DNA of 42,905 bases from Oribacterium sp. UBA4274 (lineage in GTDB: Bacteria; Bacillota; Clostridia; Lachnospirales; Lachnospiraceae). How positions within the stretch are numbered: position 1 is the first letter of the stretch; the number at the start of each line of letters is the position of its first letter. Under the pieces are notes generated by a model that was not told the origin of the DNA, ran no database searches, and saw nothing but the letters and a program-made list of their open reading frames with translations. Shown here piece after piece: positions 1 to 7,901 of this stretch. The translations under genes were made by a program, and so were the position numbers. Location of the stretch: the NCBI GenBank assembly GCA_002396005.1, contig DGVW01000062.1:1-42905 (forward strand). The letters are read 5' to 3'.

Positions 1-303
1 GGTACAGATTTCGCTCAGCTTGACGATGTACTTGAGGGACCAACAGCTATTGCAGTATCTAAGGACGATCCTGCAGCAGCAGCAAGAATCATCGCAAAGT
101 TTGCTAAGGACGCTCCTAAGCTTGAGCTTAAGGCAGCAGTTGCAGAGGGTAAGCTTTACGACAAGACAGAGGTTCAGACTCTTGCAGCTATCCCTTCAAG
201 AGAGGAGCTTCTCTCAAGACTTTGTGGTTCTCTTCAGAGCCCAATCGCAAACTTCGCACGCGTTATCAATCAGATTGCAGAGAAGAGCGAGCCAGCAGCT
301 TAA
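1..303 (+). CDS. rplJ: 50S ribosomal protein L10, C-terminal part (5' end outside window)
   Basis: The open frame enters the window at base 1 and ends at a TAA at 301-303, giving about 100 C-terminal residues. The residues match the L10 family: a GPTAIAVS segment, a KFAKDAPKLELKAAV segment, and a C-terminal helix ending near NFARVINQIAEKSE. L10 forms the base of the ribosomal stalk and its C-terminal helix binds L7/L12 dimers. The next gene downstream is rplL, the usual order. The N-terminal rRNA-binding part lies outside the window. Confidence 0.95.
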   Translation, partial: GTDFAQLDDVLEGPTAIAVSKDDPAAAARIIAKFAKDAPKLELKAAVAEGKLYDKTEVQTLAAIPSREELLSRLCGSLQSPIANFARVINQIAEKSEPAA

Positions 304-403
304 TTATAAGCTTATGGCATCATGAAGCGGCTTAAGCTTCATTAAGTGATCGAAAGATCCATTGGCAATGTATATTGCAAATTAAGACATTATAAAATAT
401 TGA

Positions 404-421
404 TATGTGCATTGGCACATA
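404..421 (+). other. Small hairpin in the rplJ-rplL intergenic leader
   Basis: TATGTGC (404-410) and GCACATA (415-421) form a perfect 7-bp stem with loop ATTG, about 10 bases before the rplL Shine-Dalgarno. Shorter stem candidates lie upstream: GATC-GAAA-GATC at 348-359 and GCAAT-GTAT-ATTGC at 365-378. No U-tract follows any of them. A processing or stability role that helps L12 outproduce L10 is possible but is inference. Confidence 0.35.
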
Positions 422-444
422 ATTTCTAAATGGAGGAAATTAAA

Positions 445-819
445 ATGGCTAAGTTAACTACAGAAGAGTTTATCGCAGCTATCAAGGAGCTTTCTGTTGT
501 AGAGCTTAATGACCTTGTAAAGGCTGTTGAGGAAGAGTTTGGCGTTTCTGCTGCTGCAGGCGTTGTTGTTGCAGGTGCAGGTGCAGCTGCTGCTCCAGCT
601 GAGGAGAAGACAGAGTTCGACGTAGAGCTTACAGATGTTGGTCCTAACAAGATCAAGGTTATCAAGGTTGTACGTGAGGCTACAGGTCTTGGTCTTAAGG
701 AAGCTAAGGAGGCTGTTGAGTCTGCTCCTAAGATCCTTAAGGAGGCTGCTCCTAAGGCAGAGGCTGATGATCTCAAGGCTAAGCTTGAGGCTGAGGGTGC
801 TAAGGTTACTCTTAAGTAA
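445..819 (+). CDS. rplL: 50S ribosomal protein L7/L12
   Basis: The 124-residue protein has the normal L7/L12 length and layout. An N-terminal helical dimerisation domain binds L10 (residues 1-35, MAKLTTEEFIAAIKEL). A flexible Ala/Gly-rich hinge follows (about 36-52), then the C-terminal domain that contacts elongation factors (VGPNKIKVIKVVREATGLGLKEAKEAV). The start is the ATG at 445 behind GGAGG at 432-436. An in-frame ATG at 430 would sit upstream of that ribosome binding site and is rejected. The gene follows rplJ and ends at a strong terminator. Confidence 0.98.
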   Translation: MAKLTTEEFIAAIKELSVVELNDLVKAVEEEFGVSAAAGVVVAGAGAAAAPAEEKTEFDVELTDVGPNKIKVIKVVREATGLGLKEAKEAVESAPKILKEAAPKAEADDLKAKLEAEGAKVTLK

Positions 820-850
820 TTTAAAACCTGGAATTAGCATTAAATATAAA

Positions 851-886
851 AAGGCATGTGAGGAAATCCCTCACATGCCTTTTTTT
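851..886 (+). terminator. Rho-independent terminator after rplL, probably bidirectional
   Basis: GGCATGTGAGG (853-863) pairs perfectly with CCTCACATGCC (869-879) across a 5-base loop and is followed by seven T. An A-run at 846-852 gives a U-tract on the other strand, so the same hairpin can end the convergent zinc-transport operon. Confidence 0.95.
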
Positions 887-938
887 CGTATTTCAACGAC
901 TATTTATCTTTTTTGTCATTGTAGTTTTTTCTATAAGG

Positions 939-1781
939 TCATTCGCCTCGTGCCATTCCTATCAAACAGTGAATAATAAATAGGATCAAGTCAAATATGA
1001 CTATTGTGGAGCCGACTGGTGTTGATGCAAGTATCGAAACCAGAATACCGGTAATTGCGCCACAGATTGAAAGAACTGCTGAGTAAATGATAACGCCTCT
1101 GAAACTCTGGAATACTCTCATAGCTGACAGAACCGGGAACACCAGAAGAGCAGTTATTAGGAGTGAGCCTACGAGATTCATGGCAAGTACTATTACCATA
1201 GCGGTGATGACTGCGATGAGTGCCTGGTAAAATGATGTATTGATGCCGGAAGCCTTGGCAAAGTTCTCATCAAAGGTGACCATAAATATGCGGTTATAGA
1301 AAAGCACAAATATGATTACGGTAATTATGGAAAGTACGGCGCACATTATTACCTGATCTTCAGTCAGTGTAAGTATTGATGTTGATCCAAAAAGTGTAGT
1401 ACATACATCACCGGAAATATTGGCTGATGTGGAAAAGGTGTTCATAAGGAGGTAACCTATTGCAAGGGCTCCTACGGAATAAATGGCTATGGCCGCATCT
1501 CCTGTCAGCTTTTTATTTTTGCCGCCGCACAAAAGCAGTACCGCAGTTGCGATGGTAACCGGAAGTATGATGTACATCTGATTAGTTACTTTGAGTACAG
1601 AAGCAACTGCCAATGCTCCAAACGCCACGTGGGACAAACCGTCACCTATGTATGAGAATCTCCTGAGTACAAGTATTACCCCCAAAAGTGATGAACAAAG
1701 TGCGGTTAGTATCGCAACAATGAGAGCATATTTTACAAATGGAAATTCCATATAGTACTGTAATTTACTGATCCAATCCAT
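939..1781 (-). CDS. znuB: Zinc ABC transporter permease (ABC-3 family, ZnuB type)
   Basis: This 280-residue protein is almost entirely hydrophobic, with about eight predicted membrane helices. It carries family landmarks such as LVLRRFSYIGDGLSHVAFGALA near residues 38-58, where the cytoplasmic loop contacts the ATPase, and a NLVGSLLITALLVFPVLSA stretch. It forms the membrane channel that moves zinc handed over by the lipoprotein ZnuA. The start ATG lies inside the last codons of the ATPase gene (17-bp overlap) behind AGGAGG, which suggests translational coupling. Closely related permeases carry manganese; zinc is inferred from the His-rich binding protein and the Fur-family regulator in the operon. 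Confidence 0.92.
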   Translation of the reverse strand: MDWISKLQYYMEFPFVKYALIVAILTALCSSLLGVILVLRRFSYIGDGLSHVAFGALAVASVLKVTNQMYIILPVTIATAVLLLCGGKNKKLTGDAAIAIYSVGALAIGYLLMNTFSTSANISGDVCTTLFGSTSILTLTEDQVIMCAVLSIITVIIFVLFYNRIFMVTFDENFAKASGINTSFYQALIAVITAMVIVLAMNLVGSLLITALLVFPVLSAMRVFQSFRGVIIYSAVLSICGAITGILVSILASTPVGSTIVIFDLILFIIHCLIGMARGE

Positions 1782-2475
1782 CGGAATCCTCCTGACTTAC
1801 CTGTTGATAATGTTTGCTTTGAACATAGAGTTCTCTCTCTTGGAAAATGCTGCTGTTTTTCTTTACGTGTAAAACGTGGGATGCATACTGCAGCGAATTA
1901 AGATCGTGGGTTACCATAAGGATCGAGGTGCCCTGAGCATTTAGCTCAGCAATCAGCTGATATAGCTCATAGGTAGCGGACGGATCCAGGCCACTCACAG
2001 GTTCGTCAAGGACGAGTAACTTGGTGGTGGCACAGAGAGCTCTCCCCAGGAGAACACGCTGCTGCTGACCGCCGGATAAGTTACGGTAGCTCTTGGATGC
2101 AAGATGGGTGATATGGAGCTGTTCCATCATGTCTTCAGCAAGCTGCCTCTGCTGCTTTGAGTAGAAAAAACCAAAGCCCTTTGTGATGGTTCCGGACAGG
2201 ACTATCTCCTGAACAGTGGCAGGGAAGTCTCTCTGCACCGATGTCTGCTGTGGGAGATAACCTATCTCTCTCGGAGTGAGTCCGTCACCTAAAGTGATGG
2301 AACCTGCACATGGGCTCTGCAGGTGGAGCAGAGTTTTCATCAATGTACTCTTTCCTGTACCATTTTCACCAACTACGCAGATGTAGTCGCCCCTATTAAT
2401 TTCAAAGTTTATTCCACTGGCAACAGGATCCTGGTTGTAGCCCACAGAAAGATCTGTACATGTGATGTATGCCAT
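1765..2475 (-). CDS. znuC: Zinc ABC transporter ATP-binding protein (ZnuC type)
   Basis: The 236-residue ATPase has Walker A GENGTGKST at about residues 37-45, the ABC signature LSGGQQQR, Walker B LLVLDEP and the H-loop histidine in MVTHDL. It would energise the permease encoded by the overlapping downstream gene. The start ATG is preceded by GGAGG at an 11-base spacing, slightly long. It lies 49 bases after znuA in the same direction. The length is typical for the family. Confidence 0.94.
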   Translation of the reverse strand: MAYITCTDLSVGYNQDPVASGINFEINRGDYICVVGENGTGKSTLMKTLLHLQSPCAGSITLGDGLTPREIGYLPQQTSVQRDFPATVQEIVLSGTITKGFGFFYSKQQRQLAEDMMEQLHITHLASKSYRNLSGGQQQRVLLGRALCATTKLLVLDEPVSGLDPSATYELYQLIAELNAQGTSILMVTHDLNSLQYASHVLHVKKNSSIFQERELYVQSKHYQQVSQEDSDGLDQ

Positions 2476-2524
2476 TAGTTATTAAGCCTCCATGCATAAA
2501 AAGTTAAAATCATTAGATTGCTGA

Positions 2525-3664
2525 TTAGGCGTTTACACCTAAAGCAACTTTTAAAGTCTCGAGATTGTCCTGCATGGTGCCAAGATATGTCTTGCCACCA
2601 TTGATTGTCTCCTGTGATACAGATTGAAGTGAATCCATAACGAGGATCTGCTGGTTCCTGGATTTTGTATTGTTAAGTATAGTTTTGGCTACTTTCTGGT
2701 CTGAATTCTCGATTGTGAGGATGGCAGGAACCTGGAGCTCATCTACCTTGTTTGTAAGGAAAGAGATAGTCTCAAAGCTTGCCTCTGTCTCTGCTGAGCA
2801 GCCTACAAATGCTGCATAATAGTCGAGATCATAATCATCTACGAGATAACGGAATGGAAATCTGTCACCAAATATGATTGTTTTGATCGGTGATGCCTCA
2901 ACAGCTGTTTCATACTCTGAGTCAAGCTTTTTAAGTTCTGCTACATAGCTGTCACAGTTTGCTGCAATTGCAGTAGCCTGGTCTGGCGCTAATGTTTCCA
3001 GCTTGTCAGCAATCTCCTCAGTGAACTCGGCTGCATTTTCAAGAGATAACCAGATGTGCTCGTCGTACTCAATCTCACCGTCCTCATGATCATGGTCATG
3101 ATCCTCGGCCTCCTCGTGCTCATCTTCGGTTTCATGGTCATGGTCCTCAGCCTCATGATCATGCTGCATACCCTCCTTTAATTCCTCTTCCTTTACATCA
3201 TCGCCCAGCTCCTCAAGCATATTGATGGCAATAAGGTCAGGATTAACAGCATTGGCAAGTGCACCGTCCACCCATGTATCTGACTCTCCGCCGACATAGA
3301 TAAACATGTCAGAAGAACCAATTTTCATGATGTCCTCAGCGCTTGCCTGGTAGCTATGGAGATCAACACCTGTATTCTGGAGATATGTGATATCAAAATT
3401 ATCATCAAGGCCCTTTGTAAGCTGACGCACCCAGTCATACTGCGGAAAACTGGTGCAAACGATGGAAACCTTTTCTCCGCCTGCGGCAGCTGCAGTTGCC
3501 AGCTTGGAGCCGGCCTTTGTGGCTGCCTCAGCTGTAGTTGTCTGCGAATTATTTTCTGCCGCAGCAGTAGTGCTGACTGGAGTGCTTGTTGAGTTACATC
3601 CTGTAAGGGCGCTGGCTGCTACTGTAAGTGATAAAAGTGTTGTAAATAATTTATTCTGCTTCAT
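2525..3664 (-). CDS. znuA: Zinc-binding lipoprotein of the ABC importer (ZnuA type)
   Basis: The 379-residue protein starts with a lipoprotein signal peptide (lipobox L-T-G-C, Cys23) and a Thr/Ala-rich tether, followed by the cluster A-I solute-binding fold. Likely metal ligands are His103 (GVDLHSYQAS), His203 (DEHIWLSLENA), and acidic residues in the segment GDRFPFRYLVDDYDLDYYA. Between them, residues about 168-193 form a very acidic His-rich loop with repeated HDH/DHDHE units, typical of zinc rather than manganese receptors and thought to capture zinc. GAGGA precedes the ATG by 6 bases. It sits 39 bases after the regulator gene, so all four genes probably form one operon. Confidence 0.93.
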   Translation of the reverse strand: MKQNKLFTTLLSLTVAASALTGCNSTSTPVSTTAAAENNSQTTTAEAATKAGSKLATAAAAGGEKVSIVCTSFPQYDWVRQLTKGLDDNFDITYLQNTGVDLHSYQASAEDIMKIGSSDMFIYVGGESDTWVDGALANAVNPDLIAINMLEELGDDVKEEELKEGMQHDHEAEDHDHETEDEHEEAEDHDHDHEDGEIEYDEHIWLSLENAAEFTEEIADKLETLAPDQATAIAANCDSYVAELKKLDSEYETAVEASPIKTIIFGDRFPFRYLVDDYDLDYYAAFVGCSAETEASFETISFLTNKVDELQVPAILTIENSDQKVAKTILNNTKSRNQQILVMDSLQSVSQETINGGKTYLGTMQDNLETLKVALGVNA

Positions 3665-3703
3665 AATTAATCCTCATTTTCTGATGTCATATCAGGCTGC
3701 TGA

Positions 3704-4111
3704 TCATCGGCAATCCTTACAGAGACCGCAAATGGACGATAGGTCAGCCTCTATGGCAAAATTGTAATGCTCCATCATATGATTTATGAACATCTCAGTC
3801 GTTTTGTCCTCAAGGTGGATGATTTTGCCGCAATTCTTGCATCTCGCGTGGAGATGATTGTGGCAATCATGATGCTCGTCAACACACTGATATATGACGG
3901 AGTCAGACTCCTGACTCTTGGTCTTTAAAAGCAAACCGTCAGCCACCATTTTTTCCAGATTACGATAGATTGTGGCGATGTCTATCTTGACATCACACTC
4001 CTTTGCATAATCTACAATCTGCTTTGCACTGAAGGAGGATTCTTTATGTGTTTTCGAATAACATTCAATAAGATGACTTCCTTTAGAACGATAATGACGC
4101 TGCATCTTCAC
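3704..4111 (-). CDS. zur: Fur-family metalloregulator, probably zinc-sensing Zur
   Basis: The 135-residue protein has the Fur layout: a winged helix with the family's IATIYRNLEKMVADGLL recognition region at about 45-61, then a dimerisation domain. Two cysteine sets fit the structural zinc site: C91-x-x-C94 (CKNCGK) and C128-x-x-C131 (CGLCKDC). A His-rich stretch at 80-88 (HHDCHNHLH) may supply the sensing site. The GTG at 4111 has AAGGA nine bases upstream; an in-frame ATG at 4105 is equally possible. It is the first gene of the znu operon and is preceded by two TTGCAA-type palindromes. Zur is favoured by context; PerR or Fur cannot be excluded from sequence alone. Confidence 0.85.
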   Translation of the reverse strand: MKMQRHYRSKGSHLIECYSKTHKESSFSAKQIVDYAKECDVKIDIATIYRNLEKMVADGLLLKTKSQESDSVIYQCVDEHHDCHNHLHARCKNCGKIIHLEDKTTEMFINHMMEHYNFAIEADLSSICGLCKDCR

Positions 4112-4152
4112 TCTTTTCTATCCTTAATATAATGTAAAAATTCTGCATAATT

Positions 4153-4175
4153 AATTTGCAAACTAATTGCAAATT
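4153..4175. promoter_or_regulatory. Candidate Zur operator 1
   Basis: AATTTGCAA, five bases, then TTGCAAATT form a perfect 9-bp inverted repeat. The 17-base core TTGCAAACTAATTGCAA (4156-4172) has the same geometry as the second site at 4223-4239. It lies 42-64 bases upstream of the zur start, within range of the promoter. Fur-family repressors bind AT-rich inverted repeats of about this size, so autoregulation by zinc is the simplest reading. Confidence 0.6.
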
Positions 4176-4222
4176 TGCGACAAGCGTTATATTAACTTTG
4201 ATAACGTATAAAGTCAATACTT

Positions 4223-4239
4223 TTGCAAGTCATTTGCGA
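4223..4239. promoter_or_regulatory. Candidate Zur operator 2
   Basis: TTGCAAGTCATTTGCGA matches the core of operator 1 at 13 of 17 positions and keeps the TTGCAA-N5-TTGC(A/G)A arrangement. The two cores are 67 bases apart start to start. It could act with site 1 on zur, or belong to another promoter in this region. Confidence 0.45.
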
Positions 4240-4341
4240 TTTATTTTTCTGAAATGATATTGAAAAAAGCGGCATTTAAACGGATAAATCACAGGAGATA
4301 TAAAAGAAAGATTTTCTCTTGCAATGCGATAAAAGGGAAGA

Positions 4342-4411
4342 AATTTCGAAAGTTGATTGTATTATGTATATATAAATGGTAAGATAATTTCGAAAGATTG
4401 ACTAAATAATG
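4342..4411. repeat. 26-base imperfect direct repeat with TTTCGAAA palindrome, two copies
   Basis: AATTTCGAAAG-TTGATTG (from 4342) and AATTTCGAAAGATTGACTA (from 4386) begin identically and both run on to an AT-rich T/AAT(T/A)ATG end. Start-to-start distance is 44 bases, close to four helical turns, which would put both copies on one DNA face. They lie about 180-250 bases upstream of the flavoprotein start. Confidence 0.45.
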
Positions 4412-4592
4412 ACAATAATGATTGATTTTTAATGTCAAAACATTAATCATCCTGTAGCTGTTAAAGTCCGAAAATCAGCTATTGATGCAGATTCAACTAT
4501 TTTCTGAGGATGATATGGTTATGGGATAGATGTTTTAAGTCGATAATAATTGGCAGAGCGACATTATTGTTCATCAGAGAGGTAATGAAATT

Positions 4593-6599
4593 ATGAAAAA
4601 GAGAAACTTTGGTAAGTCAGCTACAGCGGTGGTTCTTGCAGGTGCTATGACAGCATCAGCACTTTCAGCTTGTGGTTCAAAGCCGGCAGAGACAACGGCG
4701 GCAGCGACAGAAGCTGCAACTACAGCGGCAGCAACAGAGGCTGCTCAGGACGCAGCAGGTGCAGGTGCCGATGGTACTTATGAGGGTACTGCAATCGGAC
4801 AGGGCGGAGAGAGCAATCCTGTTAAGGTAGCTATCACACTTAAGGATGGCAAGATTGCGGATGTAAAGATTGAGGGACCGGGAGAGACAGATGGTATCGG
4901 TTCTAAGGCTATCGAGGCATTTCCTGCTGAGATGATAGAGAGAAATACAATCCAGGTTGATGCGATATCAGGCGCTACAATCACATCCAAGGCTATCGTA
5001 GAAGCAGCTACGGCAGCTCTTGCTGAGGCAGGATTAAAGCCTGAGGACCTTGAATCTGTAGAAGCTGCAGCAGCTGAGCCGGCAGAGGATATGTCAGTTG
5101 AGGCTGATGTAGTAGTTGTTGGTATGGGTGGTGCCGGTATGGCAGCAGCTATCACTGCATCAGAGGCCGGCAAGAATGTTGTTATCCTCGAGTCACAGTC
5201 AATGGGCGGTGGAAATACTGTTCGTTCAACAGGTGGACTCAATGCTGCCAAGACAGCTACACAGGATGAGAATGAGTTCGGCGAGGCTGATGGTGTAAAC
5301 AAGACTCTTGCAACAGCCAAGGAGTCATGGGCTGACAATGAAGTCATCACAGAGCTTGCAGCTACTGTTCAGAAGCAGTGGGATGAGTATCAGGCAAAGC
5401 CTGAAGGATATTTTGATTCTGTAGAGCTTTTCGAGCTTGATACTATGATCGGCGGTAAGGGAATCAACAATTTTGACCTTGTTAAGACTCTGTGCGAGAA
5501 CACATCAGATGCTGTTGACTGGTTAAAGGAGCACGATGCTGAGCTTCCATCAGTAGGAGCATTCGGCGGAGCTTCTGTAAAGCGTATTCACAGACCTGTT
5601 AATGCTGAAGGCAAGACAACAGCAGTTGGTTCTTACCTCGTTCCTATCCTTACCAAGAACGTTGAGGATAAGGACAACATTGACGTTTACTACAACACAA
5701 CAGCCAACAAGATCATCATGGAAGACGGAAAGGCTGTAGGAGTAGTTGCTGAAGGCGAGACAGGAAACACTGTTACTGTTAATGCCAAGGCCGTAATTCT
5801 TGCAACAGGTGGTTTCGGTGGAGATCTCGACAGAGTAGTTAAATACAATCCGGATCTTGAAGGTTTTGTAACAACAAATGCAGCAGGTTCTCTCGGCCAG
5901 GGTATCGATATGGCAACAGCCGACGATGTAAAGGCTGACACAGTTGATATGGAGCAGATCCAGATCCATCCTACTGTAACGGTAGATGCTGACGGTAATG
6001 CTCACCTTATCACAGAAGGTATCCGTGGAGACGGTGCTATCCTTGTAAATATGGAAGGAAAGCGTTTCTATGATGAGGTTTCTACAAGAGATAAGGTTTC
6101 TGCAGCAGAGATCGCACAGACAGACGGATGTGCATGGATCATCCTCGATCAGAAGATGATGGACGCATCATCAGTTTACACAGGATATTACAACTCAGGC
6201 TATGCAGTAAAGGGTGAGACTTATGAAGAGCTCGCTGAGGCTATGGGTGTTCCTGCAGATGCATTTAAGGAGACCATGGACGGATGGGCAAAGATCTGGG
6301 CAGACAAGACAGATGCTGAGTTCGGACGTACTTCATTCTCAAGTGACAATGATCTTACAACAGCTCCATTCTATGCTATCAAGGTTTCTCCTGGAATCCA
6401 TCACACAATGGGTGGACTTAAGATCGATACTGCAGCGGAAGTTATCAATACTGACGGAGAGGTTATCCCTGGTCTGTTTGCAGCAGGTGAGGTTACCGGA
6501 GGTGTTCACGGTGCTAACCGTCTTGGCGGAAACGCAGTAGCTGATATCATCGTATTCGGTAGAATCGCAGGCAATAGTGCAGTAGCATACGTTGGATGA
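4593..6599 (+). CDS. Lipoprotein flavin reductase, FMN-binding plus FAD fumarate-reductase-like domains
   Basis: The 668-residue protein starts with a lipoprotein signal (lipobox L-S-A-C, Cys27) and an Ala/Thr/Glu-rich tether to about residue 58. An FMN_bind domain follows (about 60-145); its DAISGATITS motif predicts covalent FMN on Thr129 by an ApbE-type transferase. From about 172 runs an FAD_binding_2 domain with the GMGGAG nucleotide loop (177-182). Residues matching the flavocytochrome c fumarate reductase site are visible: His459 (IQIHPT), Arg478 (GIRGDGA), Arg499 (STRDK), His604 (HHTMGG), Arg643 (GANRLGG). His459, where urocanate reductases have Tyr, favours fumarate or a related enoate. 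AGAGAGG precedes the ATG. Substrate is an inference. Confidence 0.88.
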   Translation: MKKRNFGKSATAVVLAGAMTASALSACGSKPAETTAAATEAATTAAATEAAQDAAGAGADGTYEGTAIGQGGESNPVKVAITLKDGKIADVKIEGPGETDGIGSKAIEAFPAEMIERNTIQVDAISGATITSKAIVEAATAALAEAGLKPEDLESVEAAAAEPAEDMSVEADVVVVGMGGAGMAAAITASEAGKNVVILESQSMGGGNTVRSTGGLNAAKTATQDENEFGEADGVNKTLATAKESWADNEVITELAATVQKQWDEYQAKPEGYFDSVELFELDTMIGGKGINNFDLVKTLCENTSDAVDWLKEHDAELPSVGAFGGASVKRIHRPVNAEGKTTAVGSYLVPILTKNVEDKDNIDVYYNTTANKIIMEDGKAVGVVAEGETGNTVTVNAKAVILATGGFGGDLDRVVKYNPDLEGFVTTNAAGSLGQGIDMATADDVKADTVDMEQIQIHPTVTVDADGNAHLITEGIRGDGAILVNMEGKRFYDEVSTRDKVSAAEIAQTDGCAWIILDQKMMDASSVYTGYYNSGYAVKGETYEELAEAMGVPADAFKETMDGWAKIWADKTDAEFGRTSFSSDNDLTTAPFYAIKVSPGIHHTMGGLKIDTAAEVINTDGEVIPGLFAAGEVTGGVHGANRLGGNAVADIIVFGRIAGNSAVAYVG

Positions 6600-6627
6600 T
6601 GATTGTCAGATGACGAAATCAAAAACA

Positions 6628-6655
6628 GGCTCCCGGCAATGCCGGGGGCTTTTTC
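6628..6655 (+). terminator. Rho-independent terminator after the flavoprotein gene
   Basis: GCTCCCGGC (6629-6637) pairs with GCCGGGGGC (6641-6649) around loop AAT with one G-T wobble, followed by five T. It isolates the flavoprotein as a single-gene transcript. Confidence 0.93.
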
Positions 6656-6812
6656 TCTGTCAATATAAATATTAATTAAATATTATATTTTGGATTTCGC
6701 TGCAATAAATATACATAGTCAGCCGATATTAGAAATGACTACTGTATGAGAAACGGGTAGTTTATCATGTCGTTGATCTTTTGTATATAACTTGCTGAAA
6801 ATACAGGATAAT

Positions 6813-7901
6813 ATGAAGTATATTAAGAATATTTGTGCTTTTTTGACAGGCATACCTGATAAGGAAATAAGCCAAAGGGCATTTGAAGAAAATATAAAGG
6901 TGTTACGAATAATAACCTATGCATTCTTATTGGCAGAGGTGACAGCGATAGGTATTTTTGCTGTACACGGAAACGGACATTATTTAAGAGATATCAGTAT
7001 TCTTTATTCGGGTATGGGTTTTTTGATAAATATGCTGTACCTTGTATGTGACAGGATTGCTGAACGCCAGAAGAACAATAGTGTTAAGAGAACTATCATT
7101 CAGACGGTTTACCTTATTGCTATCATATCATTGGGCGTAAGGATATCGATTTTTCATTATACGAAAGGCATTCAGGCCATAATTCTATATTTGGTTATGT
7201 TCAGTATAGTATGCTTCATAACTTTGCCGCCGAGGTGTTCAACGCCGGTTGTGGTCATTCCATTTGTGGTTTTCTATTATCTGATGTACAGGTATGACAA
7301 AGCTATAGGAATGATTACAGTCAATTATATATGTCTTGCCATGACATGCCTTTTAAGCACATATATGAGATATTCGTTTAAGGTTAATGCATTTAGCAGA
7401 ATGGTGGATCTTGAAAAGATCAATCTGGTGCTGGGCATGGAATCCCGAAGGGACAAAATGACCGGACTACGCAACAGACTGGCTCTGAGCGATGACTATA
7501 ATAGCTACAAGGATCGCAACCTGTTCATAATGATGGTTGATATTGATTACTTCAAACAATACAACGATACCTACGGACATCTCAAAGGGGATGAAGTTCT
7601 GAAGTCGATCGCCAATGCTTTGATCGAAACATTCTCATTCAAATACAGCTATCGTTTTGGTGGAGATGAGCTTATGGTCATCATTCCGGATCATGATACT
7701 GCGCAAATAAGAGAAATGGTTGCAAGCTGGTTAAGTATGGTGGAGAGCATCAGGATTGAAGGGGTCGATCATCAGATTACCTGCAGCTATGGCTGCGCCT
7801 ACGGAAAGATGACAAAAAATGAAGATCTTATCGAGATGCAGAGACAGGCTGATGAAAGGCTCTATGAGAGTAAAAAGCATCGCCCGGAGTGGAAAAAATA
7901 A
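6813..7901 (+). CDS. Membrane-bound diguanylate cyclase (GGDEF domain)
   Basis: About 200 N-terminal residues form six predicted membrane helices, followed by a GGDEF domain that would make cyclic di-GMP. The domain has the metal-binding MMVDIDYFKQYNDTYGHLKGD stretch and a GGDEL signature (RFGGDEL); Leu for Phe at the last place is a mild change. The RxxD product-inhibition site normally placed just before the signature is absent (FSFK there). The start is the ATG at 6813 with AGGA four bases upstream; an in-frame TTG at 6792 has no ribosome binding site. No known sensor fold was recognised. It stands alone between a terminator and a long intergenic region. Confidence 0.87.
   Translation: MKYIKNICAFLTGIPDKEISQRAFEENIKVLRIITYAFLLAEVTAIGIFAVHGNGHYLRDISILYSGMGFLINMLYLVCDRIAERQKNNSVKRTIIQTVYLIAIISLGVRISIFHYTKGIQAIILYLVMFSIVCFITLPPRCSTPVVVIPFVVFYYLMYRYDKAIGMITVNYICLAMTCLLSTYMRYSFKVNAFSRMVDLEKINLVLGMESRRDKMTGLRNRLALSDDYNSYKDRNLFIMMVDIDYFKQYNDTYGHLKGDEVLKSIANALIETFSFKYSYRFGGDELMVIIPDHDTAQIREMVASWLSMVESIRIEGVDHQITCSYGCAYGKMTKNEDLIEMQRQADERLYESKKHRPEWKK

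Larger units (their letters stand above)
4112..4592. other. Intergenic region between divergent zur and the flavoprotein gene
   Basis: This 481-base AT-rich region has no convincing coding frame. It holds two Fur-family operator-like sites near zur (4153-4175 and 4223-4239), a 26-base imperfect direct repeat built on the palindrome TTTCGAAA (4342 and 4386), and an inverted repeat TTAATG-N6-CATTAA at 4429-4446. No promoter on either strand is close enough to consensus to call. Confidence 0.6.
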
